Assembly (NCBI RefSeq): GCF_031143425.1
Contig: NC_090447.1
Location: forward strand, 848,537,760 to 848,601,759
Source: Pleurodeles waltl
Lineage: Eukaryota; Chordata; Amphibia; Caudata; Salamandridae
Direction: 5' to 3'
DNA length: 64,000 nucleotides
Below the pieces are notes generated by a model that was given only the letters and a program-made list of their open reading frames with translations, did no database searches and had not been told where the DNA came from. Of the stretch, positions 10,690-22,905 are shown in pieces. Numbering within the stretch: position 1 is the first letter of the stretch; each line of letters begins with the position of its first letter. Made by a program: the position numbers and the translations under genes.

Positions 10690-12050
10690 GGTGTCACGGC
10701 ACCAGTGTTAGGCAGCCCTGTCCTAGTTAAGAGTTTCTCTTACCAAGTTATCTCACAATGCAGTTAGGCGCAAACCCCAGCCACTGTGGCAACACATAAC
10801 CAGACAGAACCCCTGCCACTCCGCCAAGGGGGAGGAAGCAGTGCCTTAGTTCTCACTAAAATAATTGCAGATTGCTTCCACCATGGTGTGTGTAAAGTAT
10901 TTATGCAGCACACAAACAGCAATAGAGTGAAAACACAACGCAAGAAAAATCTCATACCAATTTAGAAAAAGGGAGTAAAATTTAACAAGTTATTTGACAC
11001 CAAAACAACAAAAACCCAATCAGAAGAACTGGAGGTACCCAATCCCAACATTTTAAGGTAAGTATAGGACATAAAGAACAAAGAGATAACTGTGGCTATC
11101 TGGTTGTACCAGACTAAGTCAAAGCCACAAGTTCAGACCAATCACAATGGAGTGCCAGCTGGATGGAGGGACCAGGTTAGTCCCACAGAGGATTGTACCT
11201 TATGTCCTTGATACTGACCATTGCATCGTAGTGCGTTTGTTCTAATGAGGAGCTGTTAGGGCTGAGAAGCTAGGTCATGCGTCGAGTGGCACTGCAGTGT
11301 GTCAATCCGATGATGATTGGTGTGTGCTATGATGCAAGGTCCTGCGTGAAGTTGAGTCAGGTTATGTCACTGCCGATGAGATGATGGAATGCGGGCCCTG
11401 CGTTGTGCTGCGCTACATTAAGTCACGCTGATTCAATTCTAAGGGAACCCACAGTTGGGCCAGGAGGAGTACATTCTGATGCCAGCCAAGGGTTTAGGTC
11501 CTGGGGGGCACCTCTTGGGAATGAGGACTCACTCCAGCAGAGGACAGCAGCAGGGCACAGGCAAGTTTGGTTGAGTCTTGGCAGGACAGGTCTCTGGAGC
11601 TTGTTATGTGCCTATAGCTCAGAACAGTAGGCCAATCAGCTACTACTTGGAGTCAGTCTGGTGGTTCTGGGCTCAAGGAGCAAGTCAACTCTTCCTTCCT
11701 TATGTAGGAGGTCAGTTCCTGCAGCAAGGTAGTCTTTTCAGCAGCTGGGCAGCAGAGCAGTTCTTCTTCTAAGTCTTCCAGAGGTGTCTATAAGTGATCT
11801 GAAGAGTGGGTTTGAGGGTTCTAATTTTACACCTGTTGGCCAGCTTTGAAATTGGAGTAGATTATGGAGCCCCCCCAGCCCCTAAGGAGGTGTTTGGAAT
11901 TTCCTGCATCCCTGCCTTTGTGCCAGTCTGTCTGCGGTCAGAGTAGGCTAGTGTGAAGATCTTTTTGTGTGAGCTGAGGCAGTGTATTTAAAGTGCAGGT
12001 GTGACTGGTGACTGCTCTACACCTCTCATCGAGTTAGGATGTCCCATCCA
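10690..12050 (-). mobile_element. LTR-like repeat, inverted relative of copy A
   Basis: Read in reverse, this matches the layout of the 3' part of the repeat at 7306-10071. It has a lysine-codon-like A-rich stretch around 10910-11020 and a CCACCATGGTGTGTGTAAAG block near 10880, whose complement resembles the GTGTTTCCTTTGTGGTGG area near 9850. Short open frames occur but none resembles a protein. Both edges are approximate. I infer membership from block order and phrase similarity; an alignment was not possible. Confidence 0.4.
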
Positions 12051-14475
12051 AGCCCTGTATTGTCATAGTGTCTGGGAGGAGTACACAAAGTACATTCAAC
12101 GAGGGAGGTACTGTTCCTATCAGAAAGAAGTAAAAGCAGAGTGAAGGATAAAAACATGAGATGGGATCACATGGATAAACTCTTAGTGCCCTCACAAATG
12201 TCATCGGGCATGCTCTTCGTGGGGACAGCATTGCAGTGCCCCACAGGTCACCCAAAGGGTTACTTTAGCAGAGATTGTTTTGTTTGCTGCTGTATCATGA
12301 GAGGTATTATGTGTGAAGTTGAACTCATAGTGTGAGTTGGAGTGAATGTGTATGTACAATTGAAAGGAGATTAAAACTGTCTAAGAGTTACCAAAAGTCA
12401 ACTTTATTGTAAAGGTGTAGTGTAGCCATTTTTAATATAGCTTCATGCACGTTAGTTTTACATTCTAGGCCGCTGTGCACTTTGCCAAAGATATATTTTA
12501 TTCAGTTTCGCACTGTTATTTTACAATAACCATTTTTTACGGTCTTGTTTTAATTTCTTCTATCACACTGTTTAGCTTAGTTCAGCACTGTGTTCTTAAA
12601 TAATGCATTCTTGATCTCCCTCTGCTTCAGTCAAGGCTACAGTCTGGTACATTGCTGGTAAACGTGGTAGAGGTTTAGTCTCCAGCATTCGTAGAAAATA
12701 CACATCCTTACATAGGGACATTTTCTTAGAACATCTGCGTGTTAGTTATAAAAACACTTTCTAGTCCTAGTACACATCAAGAGGGAGATTCCAGCCAGGG
12801 ACCCACAACTGTATGCTGAATGCCCTGTTGCAGATGCTGATGCAGATTACAGGCCTTTGCTCAGGTATGAGGGTCGATGTCCTCCCGGGGGAACCTGAAA
12901 GACAGTCTTAGAGCTTAAGATGCTGTGCACGAAAATACAACTTAGAGAGAGAATAACCTAGCGGCACTATGATAGCTTTATTCTTGTGCTTCACTCTCAT
13001 TGTTTCTAATGTAATATTACTGTGTTGTGTAGTTCTGGTTATTGCAGCTCACGCTTTGCTATCTAAAATGCAGTCATTTTATTAAACCAATCTTTAAAAC
13101 GTTTACTGCTTCGATTGTCATTTACATATGAGACCGCACTGTGTATGAGAGAACCAGTTGTGACCTGAGTGACCACAACTTCCCTGAGAAGTATTAATAT
13201 ATCATGCGCTCGGCTGCCCAATTGTCTCTACCATTTGGGAGAGATGAGGCACTGCTAGTTAGCCGGAGCAAAACCCGGTTTTAGAGTGACAAGTGTCATC
13301 CACTGTGGGTCAGACTCAGTCCCCCACACTGTGAACGATCTTGACGCTCAAAATCCAGTAGTCTCATTAGGATAATGAGAGCCTACGCGACAAAGGTTCT
13401 CTTGGCAGGGTTAAAAAAAACACAAAGCAGGTCAGGGCTACTGAAGGGATGTGTAATGTGACCAGGTAGCCACAGGGCTTTAAGTCCAGTTTGGTTAGAT
13501 TTCATCAGGTCAACATGTTTCATGCCATACAGACTCAAAAAAGATCCACAGCAATCCGTCAGAGCCAAAAACATAAAGATAAGTGATAACCTAACCCACA
13601 CCTTAAATAAAATTTATGGGCCAAAGTATAGTTTTAAATGGTCCCCTAGGAGAGATAACTAATATAATAATCAAGAAATTGTTTGTCCAACATCAGATAT
13701 CTCTTCTATGGGACCATCAAAAACTACACGTTGACCCACAGATTATACATTGGTCAAATATAATCCAGATACAAATTCACCAAAACATATTCAGCAAAAC
13801 AGGAAGGGTGAAGGCTCAGAAATTTGGGGGGAACCCTGCAAGAAGGGCCAGGTTCACCAAAGGCGAAATGTTTATCATCAAGCTTGCCCCTAGCACTATG
13901 TAGTGATCTTTAAGGTTGATTACCTCAATTTGGGGTAATAATGGTGTACCAGAACAGGTAGTAGCGCAGATTTTACAGTGCCAACACGGATGCAGTGCCT
14001 GCCTTTCCACCCTGGTAAGAGTTTCTTGGAAAAAATCAATTTGGACTCTACACCTTTTAATAAATGTTTGTATTCTATGCCTCTAGATCGGAGAAATAAT
14101 GCCTTGTATGTTGTTTAATAAATGTTTGCACTCTGTGCCTCTTGCTTGAAGAACTAAGGCCTCATTTGTTCCAGATAATCACCCTCAAAAGAGAAGTAGT
14201 GCTGGTCATAAGAAGTAAAATGAAGCCTGGTGCAGTGATCCCCGTCCACCCAAGCCCAGTGACCTCAGCCATGTAGGTCATTCATGAAGAGTAGGTACAC
14301 CACAGTGGAAGAAACAAACAAAACTCTACCTCACTGGGTAAACAACAAGAACACTTCCTACCTGAACATTCCCAGGACAGTCATACCATGGTGTTCCGTC
14401 CAAACCATGCTATAGTCACACTCTCAGTAAGGCTGCAGTGGACCGATCACTCAAGGTTGGGGGGTGGGGCACTTA
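12051..14475. other. Unassigned sequence
   Basis: I see no coding domain, long inverted repeat or tandem array in this interval. Two near-duplicate phrases, TTTAATAAATGTTTGTATTC near 14060 and TTTAATAAATGTTTGCACTC near 14115, form a roughly 60-bp direct repeat. The remaining open frames are under 100 codons. Confidence 0.4.
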
Positions 14476-15395
14476 GGGGCATATTTATACTCTGGTTGCG
14501 CCGGAATTGTGTCGTTTTTTTTTACGCAATTCTGACGCAAAACTAACTCCATATTTATACTTTGGCGTTAGACGCGTCTAGCGCCAAAGTCCATGGAGTT
14601 TGCGTCATTTTTTAGCGTGGACACCTACTTTGCGTTAATGATATGCAAGGTAGGCGTTCCTGTCTAAAAAATTGACTCCGAGGCATGTGCGCCGTATTTA
14701 CACTCCCGGGCAAAATTCGCGCCCGGGAGTGGGCGGGTCAAAAAAAATGACGTACGGCCGCTTTTGCGCCATTTTTATCGCCTGGACAAGGCAGGCGTTA
14801 AGGGACCTGTGGGCTCGGAAGGAGCCCAGAGGTGCCCTCCCATGCCCCCAGGGATACCCCCTGTCACCCTTGTCCACCCCAGGAGGACACCCAAGGCTGG
14901 AGGGACCCATCCCAGGGACATTAAGGTAAGTTCCGGTAAGTATTTTTTCTAAAAAATGTTGTAGCATAGGGGGGCCTGATTTGTGCCCCCCTACATGCCA
15001 CTATGCCCAATGACCATGCCCAGGGGACAGAAGTCCCCTGGGCATGGCCATTGGGCAAGGGGGCATGACTCCTGTCTTTGCTAAGACAGGAGTAATTTCT
15101 ATGGGGGTTGGGAGTCGAAACAAATGGCGCAAATCAGGTTGAGGCGAAAAATTTGCCTCAACCTGACTTGCCCCATTTTTTGGCGCCCAAGCTCCATATC
15201 CCCCTACGCCGGCGCTGCCTGGTGTACGTCGTTTTTTCCACGCACACCAGGCAGCGCCGGCGGCTAACGCCGGCTAACGTCATTGATTAAATACGGCGCC
15301 CGCATGGTGCTTCAGAATGGCGTTAGCCGGCGCTAATTTTTTTGACGCAAAACTGCGTTAGCGCAGTTTTGCGTCAAAAAGTATAAATATGGCCC
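14476..15395 (+). mobile_element. 0.92-kb Harbinger-like MITE, copy 1
   Basis: The element begins GGGGCATATTTATACTC and ends with GTATAAATATGGCCC, an imperfect inverted terminal repeat of about 15 bp. It has no transposase. The interior is a series of short hairpins, including one around GCGTTAGACGCGTCTAGCGC near 14565-14585, CTCCCGGGC/GCCCGGGAG near 14702-14728 and a 50-bp fold around 15007-15058. Copies in the same orientation at 38863-39775 and in reverse at 26983-27902 have the same order of blocks. The flanks here are TTA and ACA, so the target duplication is not preserved in this copy. Confidence 0.85.
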
Positions 15396-15539
15396 ACAAT
15401 ACATATCTTTCACTTACCAGATCTTCTTTTTGGGGATTAAGAACATTGCAAAGGATAAATAGTCGCCTGGGCCACACATACATGATATGTCACACCAAAG
15501 CCCATTCCCCTCAAGGAACATAAGGAGAAAGGGAAGATT

Positions 15540-16650
15540 GTTAAATAATATCCACAGTTCTAGGGTAACTTTAGGGAGTCAAACACTGGAGTCCGAGCTT
15601 TGGATGCTCTCATCACCAGATTCAGAGTCCTCACCCGAGGACGTGCAGCTCCCGCTGCTCCCAGAACTGTGCCACACAGGCACGGCTGCAAATATAGCTT
15701 GATGTCTGCCGCTGTGTGGGTCAAGTACCACTGCCTCTCCTTGATAGAGTCCATTTGCTCCACTGAGGCGCAGATGGGTGCTGCTGTTGTCTTGGGCATC
15801 ATAAGTGTCAGTCCAGTCCCATGACTCTGTCAGATAATCAAAAAACATGTAAATTTGCCATCAAGCTGCACCAGAATACTAGATAGGAACAGAAGTGCTT
15901 AAGGGATAGATAGGCCCCACTGTCTCTTTTTCTCAGTGGTGAAAGTTGCTCTGACTTCTTTACAGCTGCTGTGTAGTCGGGGAATATTGAGACTCTCCCA
16001 TTCTCCACTGGAAAAGAGGCCACTGTACACACCTGCCTTGATAATTCTCAAACGTACAAAAGGTGCACCACCACCAACTCTGGTGGCGCGCTGGGTGCAG
16101 GGGGTGGGTCGGTACCCTGTGCATTCTTTCAAGGACATAAAATAGTCCTCAAGAAAAGCAGTCATAGACCCCCCTTGATATACTATGGAATCCATTGACT
16201 CTGATATTATTGTGTCCAGCCCTGCCCTCCTGATCCTCAGTTCTGCTTTCCAGGACTTTGATGTACTCAGAGGTTGTAGGGAGTGTGGATGTGTATTATT
16301 TTGGGATGGCAGCAAAATCCGACATAGTGGATTCCACTGTGCACATCCTGTCAGACACTTTCCTGAGGTTGCCCCTAAATAGACTCAGATCCACCACCAA
16401 GGAGCCAGTTTTGTCTATCCTGCGGCTCCAATTGATAGCATGGCTGCCATCTTGGAGAGTGTGGCATGGCTACAGCCCCACAGGCAGGCACCGCAAACAA
16501 CAGTGCACTTTCGCTGCTCCCCAGACCCTGTTGTTCCCCAATGCAGGCCAATGTTCCTCTATTCCAAAGACCAGAGCCCAGATGGTAGGATCAAGAGGAA
16601 GATACCAGGTTTGACAGAGAGCTCTTCACAGCCGCTCCTCACATCATGGC
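15540..16650 (-). pseudogene. L1-like ORF1 remnant
   Basis: On the minus strand I read FLEDYFMSLKECTGYRP, then CTQRATRVGGGAP, and in a second frame VSIFPDYTAAVKKSEQLSPL followed by WDWTDTYDAQ. The sequence order matches the RNA-binding and C-terminal domains of L1 ORF1 proteins. In those proteins a phrase of the type FFPDYSxETxRKR is followed near the end by a TPEEA-like segment. ORF1p coats L1 RNA in the ribonucleoprotein particle. This copy changes frame at least once and has stops, and no matching ORF2 follows, so it is an isolated fragment. Confidence 0.65.
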
Positions 16651-17095
16651 TGTTATAGCCACTCCCTACAGAAGTCATGGATAGCAGCCAAATATTAATG
16701 TCAGATCAACCTCCAGATGCACAGGCACCTTCTGCTTTCTGCCCTTCTTTCGTGGAGGACAACATCCTAGTGAAAAAAGGTTAACACCCCGACTGTTTAT
16801 TATCTTAGGAAGCAGGAAGGTATTTGTTTTGGGACCTTACTGATAAAGGGTCAAGACCTATGATAGTGGCTGATAGAGAGGAGTCTGAAATTCGCAGCCA
16901 TACATCTTCCGCATTTGGAAAATGTTTAAGTGGATTCCCTAAGTTGAATGTTCAAAGAAAACAAAAAGTGGGTTCTGAGCAATGGTGTATTGAGCAGCTT
17001 GTCTATGATCAGGGTTGACCACATTTTGGTTCATTCACAAATGCAAGAACATACCCAGCTGTAAGGAAAAGCCTCTTATTCCATGATAACCACAA
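16651..17095. other. Unassigned sequence
   Basis: I recognise nothing here. The part nearest 16650 may still belong to the decayed L1 5' region. Confidence 0.35.
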
Positions 17096-19345
17096 ACGTT
17101 TTGGACTGATGCTGCTTGTTTTTTGACTCTCAGAGTGCATTGAGACATCCTATCCAGACCAGTGCTCTGACCCTTAAACGTGTATGTGTTATTGGCGTAT
17201 ACCCAAGTGACATAAGTTAACTTACCTATAACTCCCTAGTATATGGTATCAGGGACACCCAGGGCTATAAGTTAAAGTGTCCATCCATGGCTGCAGCACA
17301 TATTGTGGCACCCAGAGTGTGACAAAATAAAACTTTTCTCCCAGCCTGCCACTGCAGACTGCTAGTACAGTTTTAAACTGCTAACTCAACTTTGCCATTT
17401 AAACTAAGGGCAAAGCCCACATCTCAATTTGTAATATATACAAGTCACCCCTACAGCATGCCAATTGAGTCCTAAGGCAGGGAACTGTATTTTAAAAAGT
17501 AGGACATGTATTTCTATATGTCTCAACAGTAAAAACCCCAGTTTGTGTTTTTTACTGTGGAAAGGCTAGTAGCCCCATGTGTGAGTACAGGGATACATGC
17601 TAACAATTCAGCTATGCTACCTTCTGAATGGGACTACTAAAGTTGGTTCTTCAAGGTATCAGAATATTTGTTACATTACACCTGACTTGATGCCCAAGTT
17701 GAATTTAATGTATTTTTTTAAATAAAAGCAGCATATTGAAAGTTGCTATTCTGTTGCCCAAGTTTTCCAGTGGCCATTTGCAGATGCTAGCCAAAAGACA
17801 GCTTTCTACTCTCCTGGGCAGAAGTGTGCCCAACATCCAGGAAAGGAAACAATAAAGGGCTGCCACTGGAAGAGGTGTCGCCTCTCTCTGCCAGGAAGCC
17901 ACACAAGATATGAGCCTAAAAGGTACATTTCAAAGGGAAAACCACCTTTGAACAGCAAGTGGTGGACACACATGAGAGAGGCTGCTGTTTTGTTCTGGCA
18001 GATGGGTTGGTGTCGGAGACAGAGAGGGGAAAACAGTTGCTAAATGTTTTTTTGTGGGCGTGTAGATCTCAGGTAACGACAACTCTAGAGTGGGCTACCA
18101 AGCACCATATACTGAGAGCGGGGTTCTATCATCTTGGGAGTGGCCAGAATGTTGCATCCTGGGCTAGCTAGTTTCCATTTGTGGCAGAAAGTCATCACCT
18201 GGCAGTAGGGACCTGTTAGCCAATTGGCTAGTAAGCATCGCATCCCCCAGGGCCCCTCACTAGGCATAAATATGGCACCCCTGGCACCCAGACCTCAGAT
18301 CACATCTGTCCTGGGGAGAGTACAGAAGAAGGGCTGTCCTGCTATTTCCTGGACATGTTAAGAGAGGCTACACCAACAACTGGACTGCACCTGCTGCTCT
18401 TTGGTCTAGCGGAGTGTGCCTGTTGTAGCAAAGAGAGGACTGTGCCTGTGGTGCCCCCTTAGCGAAAAGTTGAGGGTTGAACCATATACAAAAGAGGCGA
18501 ACTCCAGTTGTCAGACTTCCTGTTACAACTTATGGGCCACAAAAACTCAAGAGGCCTGCCTTGATAAGTCGGTAGCCACAATTGGTTGATTGCCACTGAC
18601 TGCCAATGTGCACCCTGGGAGACCAAGTCTCAGCAGTCTAAAGTTGCACCTGGGTCTGCTGGTCCCGGCAGAGAGTCATTGGAGTGCAGTTGGGTCTTCC
18701 AAGAAAGACACTAGTCTTCACCAAGGGTTATTGCTGGTTTCACTGTTTCCGGAGAGCAATAGTCCAGTGGAAACTGGCCTTTTGCTGGACCCACCAGGAC
18801 TTCGAGGGACATTGACCCCTGTGGCCAGGTCGCCGCACCACGACCATGGACTGAAGGGTAGCCCTAGGAAGCCCCGACGACCGCAAAGTGTCTTCAGCAG
18901 CCTACAACATTCTCAGCATCCTGTGTTCGTTGCACCAGGGCCACTCCATTGAAATCTTTAGTGGTTCATCCATATGGCCTGGAACTAGACTTGAAACTGT
19001 TTTGGTGACAGTGTAACTGTTCAACAAATCCTTACTGGTCCCCTTGACTTGCTCCCTGCTAGAGTTAGTCATCCAAAGCGGGTTGAAGTACCCACAACTA
19101 TTTATAAAAGTTTACAAAGTTTCCGCCAAACGTGGTAGTTGTCAATGCTTTGTTTATATTTTGATTTAAATCCTCTGGTAGATGTTGTTTGTTTGGTATC
19201 TAAAAATTCATAAAAATAAGATCTGTTTTTATAAATTGGTATTGAATGACGTTCTTATTTGGTTGTTTGGGTAATTCTAAATGCTTTACACTTGTTCCTT
19301 TGTCCAATCCTGACTGCTCGAAGCCACAGTAGAGGATTGAGACTG
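17096..19345 (+). mobile_element. LTR-like repeat, copy C (diverged)
   Basis: This is a diverged relative of the repeat at 7306-10071 in the same orientation. Shared blocks include CAGTGCTCTGACCC near 17160 against CAGTGCTAAAGTGC near 7448, then ACTTACCTATAACTCCCTAG near 17220 against TTACCTGTAAGTCCC near 7520. Near the far end, TTTACACTTGTTCC and CCTGACTGCTCG near 19285-19320 match TTTACACATTGCC and CCTGACTGCTTG near 9905-9930. I do not find a clean AACA end, so the copy may be truncated. Open frames inside it (up to 120 codons) resemble no protein. Confidence 0.5.
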
Positions 19346-19900
19346 CATTGTGAGTGTATTACACATTGTAAGGCCACACAACTGCACCATATAATACACC
19401 AGTTTCCTTACAACGGCGTACATGTTAAAGTCCACAACTCAATGTCCAAGACAATGCCCTTTTGATTGACTTATCACAGAAATTGTACTGTTTCCTCCAA
19501 ATCCTTGGTCTTAACACTCATCTACAGTTTATTAACACCTCTGTTATATTACAAAGTAGTGAAAATTGCATGACAAATACGCAGTCGCCAACTTCTCTCC
19601 ATTCCTCGCCATGTTCTTGACTTTGAATAATGGTTGCATTTTCACCAGAATGATTATACCTGGATCTCTCAGACACCACACAAGAGATTGCCAGGCAAAC
19701 CTTATCTCCCTTCCAGCATCAAAAACGTTTATCCCACGTTTAGAAGGCAACCTTTTTCTTGGGAAGTTAATATCATTGTTTCCAAATTTCATGGGCCCTC
19801 CCTTTGAACTCATGCACAAGTCATCATTACCCATAGCTCCTACATTCCAGTAGGTAGCACCATCAATTTCCTTTGCATGTCTGTTCCACCCCTGACATAG
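19346..19900. other. Unassigned sequence with open frames on both strands
   Basis: Frames of about 95 codons are open on both strands between roughly 19544 and 19853. Neither resembles a known protein to me. No repeat structure is evident. Confidence 0.35.
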
Positions 19901-20032
19901 GGTTGTATTTTACTTCATTATTAATTTATTTATTGAGGGCTTTATAAAGCGCAAATAAGACCCAAAGGTTGTATTTTACTTCATTATTCATTTATTTATT
20001 GAGGGCTTTATAAAGTGCAAATACGACCCAAA
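19901..20032. repeat. Tandem duplication of a 66-bp LINE 3' end
   Basis: Two adjacent 66-bp units both start GGTTGTATTTTACTTCATTA and contain TTTATTTATTGAGGGC. They differ at only a few positions (for example AAGCGC versus AAGTGC). The duplication is therefore younger than most sequence around it. Confidence 0.9.
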
Positions 20033-20460
20033 GGTATCAGAGTGCTGTATAATTTAAAGCATGTAAACATAAACAAGTTTCCATGTGGAAGGTTGAGGTT
20101 GTAGATGAGTCCTCACATCAGAATGGAGGATAGTAACATTGATACATCTATTATATCGAAGATCAGGATAGCTATATTAGTCCACAGGTGTTCTCTCCTA
20201 TAGACAAAACAGTCAGTTACATAATTTTCACACAGTAATGATTTCATGCTTTAGAAACCAGATAAGCTTGATTTGTGCGTATCAGTGGCAATAAGTTCCA
20301 TATCCTCTGTGTGCTGCCTGGGAAGGAGCAAGTGTAGGATGTTTCTTGAATTTGAGGGGGAGGGGGTGGGCTCTAATAATAGAGAGTTTGAGCTTCTCAG
20401 TGAGTGGCTGGTTCCAGAGATCTAGAGTTTCTGGGCCAGGTGTTTTTGGGTTCCAGTGTG

Positions 20461-20685
20461 TTAAGCTTTGAGTGTGATGCCTATCTTTAGGATGTGGTAT
20501 ACTTTGATTGGTAGACACCTGACAGTGATCACAGATGGGGTGATCTGATCAAGACGACTCGCTCCCAATACTAGCCTTGCAGCCTCATTTAGCATAGCCG
20601 TTAATGGCACCAGGTGAGTTTTCGGTGTTTCCGTTACAACAGTATTACTGTAGACTAGTCTAGAGATCACACGTGCTTGTATCAC
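20461..20685 (-). pseudogene. L2/CR1-like reverse transcriptase C-terminal fragment
   Basis: The 74-codon minus-strand frame reads ARVISRLVYSNTVV, then LNEAARLVLGASRL, then RCLPIKVYHILKIG. This corresponds to the RVISRLDYCNxLL, QNAAARLVxG and LHWLPIxxRIxFKI order at the end of CR1/L2 reverse transcriptases. Downstream codons to about 20282 are shifted or decayed. No catalytic motif is left. Confidence 0.75.
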
Positions 20686-20720
20686 GTTTGGAAGTCAAGT
20701 ATGGAAATAAATGTCTTAAC

Positions 20721-21614
20721 TTATTTGAGTAGCCTGAGTTATTACAAAGCACCCTTGTGCCTGGTCACAATGAAGCAGACTCAATGAACTAGACTGGGAC
20801 CTCATGATGGAATACCCCAGATTCAATAACAGTAATATGGTCTGGAGAGATTCAGAAACTAGTTTGAAGCAAGTTTGCTAAAACAGCCAGTGGTCATGAT
20901 ATGGGAACACATGTATGCCTGAACTCTGAAGATAGGCTGCAACCAGCGGGTCAATGTTAGGCCAAGGGAAAGGACTTCAAATGTTAATGGCTGGGCCCAC
21001 CACAAAACAAAGGTGTTTCAGGTGGGAATGCCGGACCAGGACACGAAAGGAGGCGTGGTCATAGGGCAGCAGAACTTGAGCAAGAAACAAAATTCTGAAT
21101 TTCTCCTTCCAGGGGAATACATTTAACACCCTGAATTCTAAAATCAGTCAAAAACGTGAGTCCTTCGGGACCAAGAAACACTCATGTCATAGTTATGCTT
21201 CTGGCACCCACTCAATTGAACCTTTAGCGAGCAGTGTCAACATCTCTCCTGGGAGAATTTGTTTCTGATCAACAGAAACTGCTGGATGGAAAAGTAGGGT
21301 GTTATGGCATCCTAAAAGATGCAGGGTGTATTTAAGTTGTACAATCTGCAGGACCTACTGTGTTTTTGCAGCCATAGCAACAATTACAGCCCGAGTTTAG
21401 TCAGCTAAAACACTGGAGAAGTGAAGGATTAGCAAACATACCACACCATGCCAGGGAATCTGTCAGACTGTAAACCAGGAATATCCCAGGCATTATTTGG
21501 GGATGGAATATATAGGGCAGCGACCAGTTCTGAGAGACTACAGAACTATTCGTTTTGTTAGTGAGTTCTGAAGCCTCTTTTTCTAGTAGGTGGAAAAACA
21601 CAAGAAATCTGCAC
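20721..21614. other. Unassigned sequence
   Basis: I see no coding domain, tandem array or terminal inverted repeat here. It ends at the hAT-type element. Confidence 0.4.
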
Positions 21615-22100
21615 CAGTGGTCCTTAACCTGTCTACTCGGGAGTCCGTGACTGCTTAGAAACGAAATAATAAACAGATTAATACAATATATATAGATGAA
21701 GAAGCAAATTTTAAAGTTGAAAATGTTAAAACGTTTTGTAAATGTGAAATAATTTGAAATTGGAGGCTAAAAGCTATGTTAGTATCCTCAGATTGATTTG
21801 TGGGAGCAGAGCAAGTGCATCAAACACAATATAGCATTGACTATGAATGGCCTACGTTGAATTTGGAAAAGCTCTAACCTTCCAATTAAAATTTGTTTGT
21901 GAATTGACAAATATTTTACCAGGTATCTATTTGTTTGATGAATGCTTGTTTCTGATTTTTTTGTGTTTATGCCGGGGTTTACTGCTATCAGTAATGACTC
22001 CGTGGAGGTCCTTTGACTCTAATAATGATTCATTGGGGTTCCCTGGGTTCCAGTAATGATTAAAAGGGAGTCACGGAAGTCAAAAGGTTAAGAACCACTG
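21615..22100. mobile_element. hAT-type MITE, 486 bp
   Basis: The left end CAGTGGTCCTTAACCT and the complement of the right end AGGTTAAGAACCACTG match at 15 of 16 positions. CAGTGGTTCTTAACCT is a common hAT-superfamily terminal type. The flanking octamers are ATCTGCAC (21607-21614) and ATCAACAC (22101-22108), which agree at 6 of 8 positions, as expected of an aged 8-bp hAT target duplication. The AT-rich interior has no transposase, so the element depended on one supplied elsewhere. Confidence 0.9.
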
Positions 22101-22756
22101 ATCAACACTATATATTTTACAGGTTATTAAAACGAATTCCATAATCCTGTGCAGATTATATGAATATATGTAACTATAAAAACATACAAAGCAGTGGCAA
22201 AAACAGGTGATTTAACAATGTGTTAAAAAGAATTGCAACATTATTATGGTGTTTAAAGGACAATCATTAACCCAAAGAATTAAATAATGAAATCAGTTTT
22301 CGGTGGCCAACACCTCCCTATTGCCCCTAGCTAGTCTTTCTTATCACCCAAGTGCTCATCTGAGTTTCTTAGGTGGTCTTTAACCTGCATGCCTTTCCTG
22401 AATTTCCTGAATACCAAAAGTGTTATCGCTGACCTACTGTGCTTTGAGAATGCCATTCTTGGCATCCCTTATGGTATTCGCAGTCTGAGAAACATGCACA
22501 AAAGGACCTGGAATTAAGAGCCTGTGACCTTCACTGAAGATGTTTTCAGTACACACCGGGAACCTCTGAAGGAAATATAAAGTTTCTCCCCGAATATGAG
22601 TCTGTACTAGGTTTAAATGCGCTTTCCTGAATATTATGAAAAGAGAAAAACTTGTGATTAAAGATGCAACTTGAAAAAGTAGCATATGAATTCTGTTGCA
22701 CTTGCACTAAAATGTGCTGTACATTATAATTCGTACTGATACATCACATATGAGCA
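22101..22756. other. Unassigned sequence
   Basis: No recognisable element, domain or array is visible here. Confidence 0.4.
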
Positions 22757-22905
22757 CCTAGGGGCACATTTAAGGAAAGTGGTGCTGCATCTAGAGCAGC
22801 ACCACTTTCTTTGTGCCCCTTAGCACCCCCTACCGCCACCATGTGTGCGCCATTTCTAAGATACGGCGCACCATGGCGCAGGGTAGGAGGCAATACCGTC
22901 ATTTT
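22757..22905. mobile_element. Hairpin MITE fragment
   Basis: After GGGGCACATTTAAGG at 22761, a perfect hairpin with 14-bp arms GAAAGTGGTGCTGC (22775-22788) and its complement (22796-22809) is followed by GTGCCCC and then GGCGCACCATGGCGCAGGG. The G-rich end, the hairpin and the GGCGCACC phrase match the style of the other small inverted-repeat elements here. I do not find a second terminus, so it is probably one end of a longer or truncated element. Confidence 0.5.

Larger units (their letters stand above)
19901..20720 (-). mobile_element. L2/CR1-like LINE 3' end, minus strand
   Basis: On the minus strand this is the last part of a CR1/L2-type ORF2 followed by its 3' end. The plus-strand phrase TTTATTTATTGAGGGCTTTA with AAAGCGCAAATA is the complement of the usual TTTGCGC-TTTATAAAG-type 3' end of these LINEs. 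The final 66 bp are present twice in tandem (19901-19966 and 19967-20032). The copy is 5'-truncated near 20720. It is a different lineage from the copy at 4437-6571. Confidence 0.65.
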
